A stretch of DNA of 64,000 nucleotides from contig OZ020516.1 in assembly GCA_963971425.1 (NCBI GenBank), positions 20,653,332 through 20,717,331 on the forward strand, given 5' to 3'. The number at the start of each line of letters is the position of its first letter. The first letter of the stretch is position 1. Origin of the DNA: Bryoerythrophyllum caledonicum (taxonomy: Eukaryota; Streptophyta; Bryopsida; Pottiales; Pottiaceae). The position numbers and the translations under genes are program-made. Below, piece by piece: positions 46,101 through 55,175 of the stretch. Below the pieces are notes generated by a model. The model was not told where the DNA came from. It ran no database searches and saw only the letters and a program-made list of their open reading frames with translations.

Positions 46101-48093
46101 CGGAAATGGAATAGCTCACCCCCACAACGAGAAAGACATAGAACAAGCCATACATTGGGCTAGACTTGCCGCCAAACACGATCCAAATAACACAAAAACA
46201 ATCATCGTCACACCGAACAACAATTGGTACCAAAACAACAACCAACATTCAAACCCATTCCCAGATTCCCACATCATTGCATTATTCGAAGCAAACACAA
46301 TACCATACGAAGAACCTAATATCCCACCCGAGCTAAAAAAACCCCGAATAGAGCCATCTACATTACAAATACTATGCGTCCATCATCAAAATCAAAACCT
46401 GGGCTCCCTAGAACAACTTGCCGAACTTACCTCCATAACAGACAATCTAGACATACAACGACCATACACAAAACCGGCCCCACCAACACCCATACAAACC
46501 CCCGTAAACAAAAGTAAAAAATGGTCAAAATTAAACTATGACATCAACACATTAAACTACTCCGTCATACCTCCCCCTCTCCCAGACTACCCAACTCATA
46601 CCACACCAAAATTTAACCCCACATACAGTTATTACACCGACGGCTCCTTTAAACCACCAGAACAAATTAGCCCGGGCTCTTGGCGAAGAGAAAAAGCTGG
46701 CTATGGCATATATAATTCTACCAAAGAAATTAAACTAGCCAAAAGACTCCATGGACTACAAAATATCCTCAGAGCAGAACTCATGGCCATTCACAAAACA
46801 CTACAAATCATCACAACAAAATACAAAAATGAACCTGCACATATATTCACCGACTGTATAAATGCACTCTACCTACTAAACACTCAAATAACACACCCAA
46901 CCCTTCACAACAGTCACCCCGACCAAACCATACTAACATCAATGGTACAAATGTTACAAAAACGTACACAAATCACAACCCTTCACAAAGTCAGAGCCCA
47001 TGCCAACATTGATGGCAACGAACAAGCAGACAAACTTGCAAAAGAAGGCCGAGAAAAAACACACAAAAACGCCAAAGACCCTCACGAACACGCTCATGCC
47101 ACCCCATACTACTTTCAAAAAGAAGATTGGCCTTCTAAAGAAGATACCCCCGACAAAGGCCCAATTAGATTTCTGGGCAAATATCTCAAAAAACAAGACC
47201 TCTACAACAACCTGGATACAATCTCAGAAAATATTCCTAACATAGAAAAATGGACTAACAATAACGACATAGACAATGAACTCTCTACAAACTTTTGGAA
47301 AAATCCCATCATCTCAGACTCACAAATAACGTGCCTCATCAAATTCCGTACGGGTCAGTACATGGGAAACGCTCGCAAACAACTCTTCTTTGGAATTGAA
47401 AGATTCCCATCCATAACATGCCCCATATGCCCCTCAACGGACCCCGACACATGGCTTCATGTGCTACTCAAATGCCAAAACCACCACATACACTCTCTAA
47501 TTGTTAAAAGACATAACAAAGCGGTATGGGAAGTCCGAAAACTAATCACCTCCTACAATAAATCGAGATGTTTCATACTTATGAACGCCGGCACTTTTAA
47601 TAGCAATCCACAAGAAAACACGGTCCCCCCATGGCTACTTCCATGCTCATGTATGACCCAAAGATGTCATTGCAACGCTAGGCTCAAACCGGACATTCTT
47701 TGTGTCAAAGGTTTACCATACAACGACCCACCACCCGAGAACATCAACCAAGACTACACCATTCAATTCATCGAATTTACATATTGCAACGATAGATTCT
47801 CCCCGGAAACAGTACAAAACAAAATTGATAAATACCAACCCCTCATAGACGACATCATTGCCCTCGGCTGGAAGGTGGACCCCCTTATTGTTATCACATC
47901 CGGCGCTCGTGCCACCACCTTTATCCCATCTATGAAAACTCTCGAAGATACCTTCAAGATACTCATTGATACAATTAAAACTACCTTTAAAAATATCAAC
48001 ACCATCGCTATTCAACATGCCATGTCTATTTTACTGCATAAACGCAAAATCGAAAACAACCAAGTCCTCCCTGATAGGCAAGACCCCCCTTAG
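43138..48093 (+). CDS. LINE ORF2, second part: reverse transcriptase, RNase H, zinc motif, REL-like C-terminus (1651 aa)
   Basis: The frame is open from 42859; 43138 is its first AUG, but it is more likely a continuation of the preceding frame. Reverse transcriptase covers about residues 95-365: 'NNKAPGPDRIPNSIL', 'PNHRPIALANTIYK', 'QEGFRAERSTARQ', 'YVDLKNAFGSIDH', 'GTIQGDTLSPYLF', 'AYADDLA' (catalytic Asp pair at 44119-44124). Near 45.4 kb is a short chromo-like motif ('YLCQWQHNDNTYNKWLPQRD'). RNase H (about 1160-1310): 'YTDGSF' (Asp 46639), 'LRAELMAI', 'IFTDCINAL', 'HANIDGNEQAD', so all acidic residues are present. Then a C-x2-C-x9-H-x4-C knuckle at 47419, a Cys cluster, and 'LKPDIL' (47686-47700)...'FIEFTY' (Glu 47773)...'NKIDKY' (47818-47835), resembling a restriction-like endonuclease. 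No stop codon interrupts 1651 codons. Confidence 0.88.
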   Translation: MDCIKDQYNNILTSPEDIANEIFNQQTKTNRPTVLTCNYQPQHTIECTCAVRQYPWHDLDGYTLDKRGEPEIPLHKYLNRATYDTCLQNLGNNKAPGPDRIPNSILKNMPPRFHKLLFLFFSHCYKQKQIPNSWKISTTILLYKKGDPSMLPNHRPIALANTIYKLFTSTLTHILSSYGEKFKILHDSQEGFRAERSTARQIQTIIAALEDAKFTNQDIYILYVDLKNAFGSIDHARLLAIMSDLGYPKDATTLVGNIYSQSSTCYIGEHFGKTKPIPIQRGTIQGDTLSPYLFIIFLEPLLRWLERGNNGYTFGTSQVTINSAAYADDLATITNKIKSIQIQLHKIDRYCKWAGMDVGVPKCAATGCPNKSKLNPTTFKALMQTSNINYRNQPIPILHQNEPYIYLGTNLVPSLKWKIQIHTTTTKLIKQCKELTTCPATMKQKIKMVDTVLRPGVAYSFYGVPYSMPAIKKLDKKIIAIQKAICGLPKCMSNAITQLPHNLFGLEAFSLKNAYLRCIGEQLQNALNDKGRLGKIYNGLTHYVLAQYGGAENIPRIKKSDCIRSPITRTFFLLKHIAKAHLKSTLPNFLTNPTTLEILWRQETLNHNALNAQLSQKLLQKLLSKNIFELNQITLPNGTHIMNNEDFKTYHFTPSKLIKSALSVAKQLFCHITCPTICHIPCNIHPYSHTLKDPFITLNNNIIPRNIPTPTNPPNPPHTYHPRPPTYIPKNPTTYPINNIINHKHIQHTDTNNIQNTYTKYLCQWQHNDNTYNKWLPQRDLFPRHDTNTSTHNTEKLKQYYQKIQNKIYSDIILAHYPQEQSSDSRSVTPPIIIPLLNIYTTECNPENDILTSSNTIQIDNNQAHLYEENGRHLHTISITRLQWLWNQYHTKLQSPTNIEPTTQPFETELIWLYQRYKYRIPKTDPLKNAQYTIPTPILDSLISSFNIEHSYFSSPITCPTKLNKFYSPYERDKIFGSLGKAFEHKWIGNGIAHPHNEKDIEQAIHWARLAAKHDPNNTKTIIVTPNNNWYQNNNQHSNPFPDSHIIALFEANTIPYEEPNIPPELKKPRIEPSTLQILCVHHQNQNLGSLEQLAELTSITDNLDIQRPYTKPAPPTPIQTPVNKSKKWSKLNYDINTLNYSVIPPPLPDYPTHTTPKFNPTYSYYTDGSFKPPEQISPGSWRREKAGYGIYNSTKEIKLAKRLHGLQNILRAELMAIHKTLQIITTKYKNEPAHIFTDCINALYLLNTQITHPTLHNSHPDQTILTSMVQMLQKRTQITTLHKVRAHANIDGNEQADKLAKEGREKTHKNAKDPHEHAHATPYYFQKEDWPSKEDTPDKGPIRFLGKYLKKQDLYNNLDTISENIPNIEKWTNNNDIDNELSTNFWKNPIISDSQITCLIKFRTGQYMGNARKQLFFGIERFPSITCPICPSTDPDTWLHVLLKCQNHHIHSLIVKRHNKAVWEVRKLITSYNKSRCFILMNAGTFNSNPQENTVPPWLLPCSCMTQRCHCNARLKPDILCVKGLPYNDPPPENINQDYTIQFIEFTYCNDRFSPETVQNKIDKYQPLIDDIIALGWKVDPLIVITSGARATTFIPSMKTLEDTFKILIDTIKTTFKNINTIAIQHAMSILLHKRKIENNQVLPDRQDPP

Positions 48094-48350
48094 GAACTTC
48101 GCCACTCTGTCTCTTCCTGATTGGCTGCCTGTTTGGTTTTGTTTTTTGTTGTTTAGTTAGTTTGGTTGTGGTTGGTCGTTGTTGGTTGGTTTCTGGCTAC
48201 TCGTTACATAGTGTCTACCCTCGAAAGGGGGAAGTAGTTCCAGTTCGCTAATTCCTTGTCCGGTGGGCATGGTCTTAGCAATGGAACGAACAGACACTTT
48301 ATTCACGCCGGTTCCCTTCGGGAACCGGCGTTCTTCTTCTTCTTCTTCTT
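48094..48350 (+). terminator. LINE 3' end: UTR, hairpin and (TTC)n tail
   Basis: After the ORF2 stop the composition changes to G/T-rich. A perfect 10-bp stem with CTTCG loop lies at 48306-48330 (CGCCGGTTCC / GGAACCGGCG), followed directly by TTC repeats at 48331-48350. A stem-loop and short tandem tail at the 3' end are typical recognition features for the LINE's own reverse transcriptase. A diverged copy of this tail occurs inverted at 48643-48795. Confidence 0.75.
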
Positions 48351-48352
48351 GC

Positions 48353-48628
48353 CGCTTTATTGGATCAGATTACATTGTTATCATCTCACAGTGAGGAAAT
48401 GGACACTATGGAGGCTCATTAGTTTATCAATTACAAGTTGGAGTTTGATCTAAATCATCTTTACGAACCTGTTAAAGACGATATTATAGATTTGCTACCT
48501 TCTGAAAATAAAAATGTGATATGAACGAGGTTATAGTAGATGATGATGATATGGTAGAAGAAGTTGTTGGATTTAATGATGCAGAGTGTGCACTTGAGGC
48601 GTTGAAAAAATTTGTGGAGCAAAGATAA
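48353..48628 (+). pseudogene. pogo/Tigger-type transposase C-terminal remnant
   Basis: Frame segments read 'FINYKLEFDLNHLYEPVKDD', 'IIDLLPSE' and, after stops, 'EEVVGFNDAECALEALKKFV' ending with a stop. The last block resembles the acidic tail of pogo-like transposases (ALEALK...EQ). It aligns by eye along its length with the minus-strand segment 55914-55600 inside a TA-flanked inverted-repeat element, which supports the assignment. An internal TAG and a frameshift make it dead. It lies between two inverted LINE tails. Confidence 0.5.
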
Positions 48629-48642
48629 AAAACGTTCAAAAG

Positions 48643-48795
48643 AAGAAGAAGAACGCTGGTCCCGGAGGGATCGGTGTGAATAAAGTGTCTGTTCGCACCA
48701 CCACTAAGACCATGCCCACCAGGCAAGGAATTAGTAGTATGGGGCTACTTCCCCCTCTTGAGGGTAGACACTATGTAACAAGTAACCATAGAGAT
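48643..48795 (-). mobile_element. 5'-truncated LINE copy (3' tail only), inverted
   Basis: The reverse complement of this stretch matches the tail of the large LINE (about 48205-48350): 'GTTACATAGTGTCTACCCTC', 'AATTCCTTG', 'GGTGGGCATGGTCTTAG', 'GAACAGACACTTTATTCAC', the hairpin (here decayed) and the TTC run. Only the 3' about 150 bp is present, as expected for abortive target-primed reverse transcription. It diverges by many substitutions and is older than the full copy. Confidence 0.85.
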
Positions 48796-50500
48796 GAAAA
48801 CCAAAACAAGGAAAGCCACAATCGTAGCAAGGGAGTGGGGAGAAAAGAAAAAGGAAAAAATACGTTCATTCATATGTCAAGAACACTCAAGTACTTCAAA
48901 ATGAAGTTTATTGTTGGCGTGTGAAAGAATCTCATCAAACCACAATAGATTTTTTCTTTGAATTAGCTTAGTTGTATTACTATTAATATTTTATTATTCT
49001 TTCCTCATTCACTTAAATAGACTTCAAAATCATTTCATTTTTAAGACTTCAAAATCATTTATAAAAGAGTATAAAATCATTTTTGAAGTCTTAAAAATGT
49101 GATTTTCAATATAAGTTATGAATTTGTTTTTTAAGTCTTATAAATGTTAATTTTGACACATGTTATAAACTTAATCTTAAAGCCTTATGAATGTTAATGA
49201 GTGAGACGCTTGACTACGTGTGATTTGCATCTCTTTCACTTGACAAAGACCTTCCATTCCTAGTCTTAGATCTCTTGTTATTGAGCTAGAAAATGTGAGA
49301 AAAAATTGTGGATTCTCAGATGGATGTTGTAGCACAAGTTTAGACAATTTTTACGCAACAAACGGCTCTAAAATCCAACCATTTTGAAGAAGTTGTGAGG
49401 ATTGCAAGGTGTAAAGCAAGAAGGTTGTTGCTAGCCTCTTGAGTGGTTTCATCCGTAGCAAGGTTTCATCTGTGGCAAGATTTTATCCATGGTGGAGTTT
49501 GATCCGCTGCAGTGTTACATCCGCAACAAGCCTACATCCACGGCAGTGTTACAATTGTGGCAGTGTTACATCCGCAACAATTTTTCATCCACTACACAAT
49601 TTCAACTACCGCATGCAGAGTTCATCCATTGTGGATGATATTGTATTTTGGACAAAAGTGATGTAACTGTGGATTAATATCTCTAAAAAAAATTTGAATT
49701 TTGACCACGGATTTGAGCACTCTATAGGGGTTTCTATCTAGAGGGAGTGAAAAATATTAGTGGAATATTTTTTCCAAAACCACATTTTGGTGGGTTTTTA
49801 AAAAAATAGGTTTAGAGTCTAAACTTTGGAGGTAGTTTGTGAGGGCATTTGACTCGATTTTGAGTAAAACTTACACCTAAGATTAGGATATTTTGCCATT
49901 TGTCCAATTTTAGTGTTAAATTGGCATATCAGCGCGTTTGTCACCCAATGTGTCGAGGGACTTGTGTTTTTAAACACGATGACCGCATTAGCTTGCTACT
50001 TCTTTAGTTTTAGATTTGAAAAATGACATGTTTGGGTGTTTTCCTTGTGTTGTTGCAGGTTTTTGCGACTAGTGACCATCCACTACAGGCGGGTGCCAGT
50101 AGCTCTAATCATTTTCATTTACCGCTTTTATGTTGTTGGGAGAGAAGATCCAAGTTTGATTTCTGAATTTTTGTGCGGAACCTCCTCCATGTTGCGGGCG
50201 TGCGGCCCGCGGGCTTGTTGCCGGTATTTTCCAACAACCCTATTTATTATTGTCCATAGATTGTGATAGGGTACTGTAGGGGCGAAGTCAGGTTCATCGC
50301 CGACAAGACCTTTTTATGTAGCGGTTGTAGTTGGACCTGTACTAGCTGATGGTGATGATTGGTGAACCACAAAGTTTGGTGATTTTGCAAGTGCAGGTTG
50401 TCCGTTCGTACCCTTACCCTATAGATAGTACAGATAGGGGTGGTTTTTGTTTTTAAGTGAGTACCCAAAGTCAATATTACGGCTCCGCCTCACTAAAGTT
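48796..50500. other. No gene seen; hairpin and 17-bp minisatellite
   Basis: AT-rich DNA. At 49036-49099 two arms of about 24 bp (CATTTTTAAGACTTCAAAAT and its inverse) flank a short loop. At 49447-49635 there is a 17-bp tandem repeat, annotated separately. No frame has recognisable similarity. Confidence 0.5.
49447..49635 (+). repeat. 17-bp minisatellite, about 11 copies
   Basis: Units of exactly 17 bp of the type TTTCATCCGTAGCAAGG start at 49447, 49464, 49481, 49498, 49515, 49532, 49549, 49566 and 49583, with more diverged units beyond. The period is not a multiple of three and no frame persists, so it is non-coding. Confidence 0.85.
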
Positions 50501-50727
50501 CAGACTACTTGAAGAATGCTTTGACCAGTGACTTTGGGCCAAGGTCGGATATCGACAAGATTTTTTAGCTTGTTTCCGCGTTGGATACTGACCGTAGGCT
50601 TTAAGTCTGGGGCGTGGGCACGTTCGACAACATGGAAGACGATCTCTATCATGTTGTGCAAGACAGATTCTTGGGACGGGCTAGGAGCATCTCCCTATCC
50701 GATTGGCGGCTGAGATTCTAGACCTAG

Positions 50728-51868
50728 ATGAAGGAGAAGCGCCAGCGGACGTTGTCGTTTAACAATTTGTACATGCGTTTGAGCAATTCCCCAGTATTTG
50801 GAGTTAGAGGCCTTTTAGACATACGGAATGTGGACCCACACATGACAACACACAATTGCGCCCCATTGAAGAGAGATTCCTTGGTGAGGACTCTAGGGGC
50901 AAGGATATTGCCATTGTGGGCAAATGGGCTGGCATAGGGGCCGTATCATGTTTGGTCGTAGCCACGCATGCGGCATTGGTGGAAGATTGGGAGTTGGCAA
51001 TCCGCTAGCCTTCGATCCACTAGTGCAGTTCACGGCACATCTGAAGGAGGAGTACGGAGGATTCATGCGTGATTAGATGCAACGCATTCAGGATTTCCGC
51101 CGGGAGAAGGGAGATGCTGAGATGCTCTACGCACTATGTATACCTGGTTGGCGCGATTGTCAGCGAAGGCCGGTGATGTGTTTACAGAGTGTCAGCTAGT
51201 GAAGATCTTCATCTCCTAGCTGGATAAGCGGATGGTGGAGTTCATTAATCTGCATCTTCTTTTCCAATATTATAGAAACGCCACTTTAGAGAAAGCATTT
51301 GTCAAGGTGAAAGTGCATGATAGAGCATTGGGCATGAGCCAGGCCACGAATTTGGTCACGTCGCTGCTCTCAAATCAAAGAAGCTTACTATTGCTATTGG
51401 TAGCTTGGCGGAGGCACGGCGTGAAAAGGTTGTGCAATTTTGGACTCGTGGAGAGGCTGGTCACACGAAGGGGGACCCAAATCGTCTCAAAAAGAAGGAG
51501 GACCCAAATCGTCTCAAGAAGAAGGGGGTAGGGGTGGTGAAGGCCAAGCTAAGACCAAGGCGGCCAAGACTGTAGAGAAGGTTGGGAGGAAGGGAAAAAA
51601 GCCTGTGACATACTCTCATTATGGCAAGTCTGACCACAGTGATGTAAATTATTTTGTTCTTCACCCGGAGAAGCGCCCAGGGTCTTTAACTACTGGATTG
51701 GACGTGGTGAAGGCACTTCACGCTAGATTGGCAGAGGAAAAAAAACAGATGAGCATGATAGCTTCTTTAGGACAAGAGGTTGACACACGGCCTCCACTGA
51801 GAGGTCAAGGCCCATCTTCAACCCTAGATTGCTACTTGTATGGGACTTTAGGGGAGGTGGTGGCATGA
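50728..51868 (+). pseudogene. Ty3-type gag remnant with eroded CCHC knuckle
   Basis: Open pieces read as a gag polyprotein, for example 'QRIQDFRREKGDAEMLY' (about 51075-51130) and 'LDKRMVEFINLHLLFQYYRN' (51220-51280). A Lys-rich stretch then leads to 'YSHYGKSDHSDVNYF' at 51611-51655. This has the spacing of a C-x2-C-x4-H-x4-C knuckle, but all three cysteines are tyrosines, each a single G-to-A change. Several stops and frame changes are present. Confidence 0.55.
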
Positions 51869-52499
51869 GTTGTCAATAGTGCTCAGACTATCGCACAGGC
51901 GGTGACACCTTATCCTTCTATGCCGGGTACTAGTGGCTGTCCACGCCACACGGGTTTGCCGAACCACAATGGTCAGTCTGAGCTACCTCTTTCGTTTAGC
52001 ATTGCGGATGCCGAGACTTCTCATGCCGCTCCCACTCCGACCCCGGTCTTACTGATTTCATCCACTTGTAGAATTGACGCACACACCTTCGCGTATAAGG
52101 CGTTGCAGTTGCTGGTGTTTGCCGGTGTGGACTTTTTGACATCAAATTTTCAACCATCCGATGTACTCCACTTGGTAGGTAGTATGCTGAAGGGCAAGGT
52201 GTCCATGTCATCGTTGGAGGTGTCGCAGGCAGCGACGACTCTATCCACTCAGGAAGATTTGGTGGCAAAACGGGCCAAGTTGGCGGCGAAGGCTTCTTCC
52301 GTGTTTGAGGCCAAAGTTACTTTCACACCTACAGAGTAGTCCTCCAAGGATCAGCCATTGATCCCTGGAGTAACTCATTTGTCTGATGTTACGGCCGGAT
52401 CAGCACGGAAGCGACGTAGTATACGTCCAACGGTGATACGTTTGGTGAATGACGATGGAGTCATGGTGGTTGGCCGAACAGATGACAACCCCACTCGAG

Positions 52500-52930
52500 C
52501 TACCTCCTTGCGTGCCATGTTGGACTCCTGAGCTTAGCCAGTAATGATTGGCAAGCAGCTAGCCCATGATTTGAGTCTAGGTGCTTCGAACCTTGAGCCT
52601 TGCCCATTTACAATTGTTACAACGGTCGGGGGCACAGAGAAGGCCATGGACTACACCTGACATCTGTTGCAATTGATGTAAAACGTAGAATCTTGTCCAT
52701 TGTTCTCCCACGTGTCTCCCCAGTGCGCCCTGACTACAACATTTTGTCGGTCCGCAAGCACTTTGTTCACTCGGTTTTGGGGTGTATAAGAAATGGTAGA
52801 GGCTTGGATTAGGCCTAGGTGGTCTGCCGGTGATGGCAGAAAGGAGTTCATTCCAATTGTCTTCGCAGCTTACGTAGTGACTTCCACGGTGAATGCTATG
52901 TTAAGGTGCAATGCTTAGGCATCCAATTTG
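52500..52930 (+). pseudogene. Ty3-type aspartic protease remnant
   Basis: The plus strand reads 'MLDS-stop-A-stop-PVMIGKQLAHDLSLG' (about 52516-52580), which fits a retropepsin active site DSGAxPVMIGK in which Gly and Gln codons became stops. It continues 'LEPCPFTIVTTVGGTEKAMD' and later, in another frame, 'EAWIRP'. The position between gag and the methyltransferase/RT region fits a protease. Confidence 0.5.
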
Positions 52931-53211
52931 GCATGTGGTTCTACACTTTTGGAGGAGATATGTGCTTTAATGTTGGAGATAGTGGAATCACGTGAGCACA
53001 AATCAGTAGAGATCCCTGCACGTCATTGCAAGGATCCACTTCCTTCATGGGAGATTCAGTTCAAGCTTACACGTCGCAGTCCGGAGATTGCAGATGCACT
53101 TGATGCTCTACAATTCTTAATGGACTCTTCACTCCGATGGACCATGGTAGCTCGTACTATTTAGAGGCGACCACCAGATAGAAGTATTACCCTTGTGGAG
53201 CTATTTGTCGG

Positions 53212-54764
53212 TGTCGTGAAGGAAATCAGTAGATGTTGTAAAAAGATTAAAAAAGAGGGGAAAGATAATGGTTAGGGCCGAAGGTGAAGACATGACTAAC
53301 GGATTCATCCTCAATTACGCAGTCATACTTCACCAAACAACATCTTTATCTTAGAAGATCTTTTACTGCCTCTTGTCACTTGTTCAGGGCTTAGGAGCGT
53401 CCACCAACTAGTTTTCCTGCTGATTCCAGCGGTCCCCTGACCACCCGTGCGTCAGCCGCTCTGACAAGCCAAGGAATCGAACCCGGACCGGCGAGGTGCA
53501 ACGAAACGCTCAGTCAGCCGAACTGAGCCGCGGTCCATGATAGTACGTGGACTCTAATGGTATTTAAGCCATTTTCTAACGCTTCTAAGATCAAAAAATC
53601 TAAACAAAATGTTATGGTAGTTTAGTTTGTAGTAAAAGTAAGAAATGCTAGTGTTTAGAGTCAAGTTAGATGGAAGAAAATAGGGGCAGCTACTTGTTGA
53701 CATTGTAGATAAGAGATAAGAGGGAATCTAGGCTTATGTGGGAAGTTATGGGCAAGAATTGGAAGTAAATTGACTTAGGTGACCAAAATTTGGTCAAAGA
53801 AGGAGACTTGAAGGCGTGGGCTGATGTTAATTCTTGACTTTCTGGCCCTTCTCCCCCGCTCGAGCTCTTCTCCCCAAGACTACAAATAGCCTCAGGTTTC
53901 TGCTTGTTTCATCGCAAGTTTTTGGAACTTCATTGTTAGTTTTTAGAGTGTTGTTTTTCTTGTTGTTAGCTTTGCAGTGATGTATCACACGCTCCAATCG
54001 GAGTCGTAGTGAAGTCGTGGTGCGGATTTGAATAAAGAGGGGTTTAGAAATTGAGGCAGTAATATATAAATACTTTGAAAGAGTGGTGTTTCGCGATCAT
54101 TGTGAGTTTGATAGTGAGATTTTGAGGATAGTATTACAATTGTCTTAGGAAGATTGTGTTAAAATCTTAAATCCATTAGGACTATAATCTAAAAGTTATG
54201 GGGTAAATTGTAACCGGGGTTTTGAGAAGGATTCAAGGGCAGAACTTGGTATAAGGAAACTACGTTTTGGAAGATTATTGATAGAGTCTTTAGGATTAAA
54301 TTTTTTGTGGAAGTGTTCTTTGTTATATGAGTGACTTATGTACAAATTTTAAGATCTTTTTCTATAATAGAATAGGAGTGATGAAGAGTTGAAGCAAGGG
54401 GGGGCTGATATTAGAGGCAGAGGAGTTTGAGGCCATGGATCTTGTTGAGAATTGATCCAGTAATAGTAAAAATTGGTACATAGCTTTTTAACAAGATGAT
54501 AAAGGTTGTGTCCAAATCCTAGAATCATTGGACTTGTGGATAGAAAGTTATGTGAAAATTAGTGGTGGAATTTTTAAGGGCAATGTTTGAAGATGGGATC
54601 TTCTAGATTAAGAGTGTTATGGAGATAGACTAGAAACAAAAGAAAGACATAGCAGCCATTTTTTATGTTTGTTGAAGCCACACATTCAAGATAAGTTTTG
54701 CACTTAACTACCTAAATGCAAAAAAGACCCTGTGTTTCCTAAAGCAAAGTTTCTGAATACGAAA
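53212..54764. mobile_element. 1.55-kb insertion in methyltransferase motif I, putative solo LTR
   Basis: The insert begins TGTCGTGAAG and ends AATACGAAA; allowing one change (ACGACA) these are the short inverted ends TGTCGT...ACGACA of an LTR. The flanks are TCGG (53208-53211) and CCGG (54765-54768), a possible 4-bp target duplication. Deleting it joins 'LVELFVG' to 'IGMGLAV' in frame. A TATA-like CTACAAATAG at about 53880 fits an LTR promoter. No coding region is seen. It contains a SINE copy at 53.36-53.55 kb. Confidence 0.55.
53360..53550 (-). mobile_element. tRNA-derived SINE, copy 1
   Basis: The minus strand starts with a tRNA-like head: an A-box-like CGGCTCAGTTCGGCTGA (about 53532-53516) and a perfect B box GGTTCGATTCC (about 53481-53471). 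A non-tRNA body follows with CAGGAAAACTAG and AACAAGTGACAAGAGGCAG. The copy at 59.5-59.7 kb shares the B box and these body words, so this is a repeated SINE family, not a tRNA gene. It lies inside the putative solo LTR. Confidence 0.65.
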
Positions 54765-55175
54765 CCGGTATTGGTATGGGGCTCGCGGTTGTGTTAGAGG
54801 TTGGGCTCAAAGTATGCCTGTACATCCAAGTGGATAGTGGCTTTGGAGCCAACAATGTTGCTCATGATCACATTCAGCATCTTTTGGCACTGCATCCGGT
54901 GCAGTTACAACCTTCTACTATTTGTGGGTGTTTTGGCAAGTTGCCACGTGATGTGATGTTGATCACTGAGGATGATCTGCGCCGTTTAGGTCACATGGAC
55001 TTGGTGGTTGCCGGATGGCCTTGCTAAGGCCATTCACGTGTAGGCAGTGGACGTGGCGTGGATGATCCACGGTCGAGGCTCTTTGCGGATTTGCTTTGGC
55101 TCATCCAGTGGTGGATTACTCACCAATCGACTGCCCTAGGGTACATTTTTGAAAATGTACCGTCATTAGGGGATA

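Larger units (their letters stand above)
35790..48350 (+). mobile_element. Large (~12.5 kb) LINE with ORF1, APE endonuclease, RT, RNase H and REL-like domain
   Basis: The plus strand switches to strong A+C richness (G-poor) at about 35790 and keeps it to 48090, marking one element. It contains an ORF1, a long ORF2 with AP endonuclease, reverse transcriptase and RNase H, and a short 3' region ending in a hairpin (48306-48330) and (TTC)n (48331-48350). Apart from one frame change near 42.9 kb all frames are open for kilobases, so the insertion is young. There are no long terminal repeats, which fits target-primed integration. The 5' border and target duplication are uncertain; a shared GGATCAGAT at 35768 and 48362 is only a weak candidate. 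An APE plus REL-like combination is known from the Dualen/RandI LINE clade of green algae, which is the nearest group I can suggest. Confidence 0.85.

Noticed and set aside
35760..48375. GGATCAGAT at 35768 and 48362 as LINE target-site duplication
   Set aside because: Nine shared bases, but about ten extra bases lie between the (TTC)n tail and the right copy, so it may be chance; left as a weak candidate only.
53440..53540. tRNA gene
   Set aside because: The B box is good, but the same head plus a non-tRNA body recurs at 59.5 kb and no complete cloverleaf was found; called a SINE instead.
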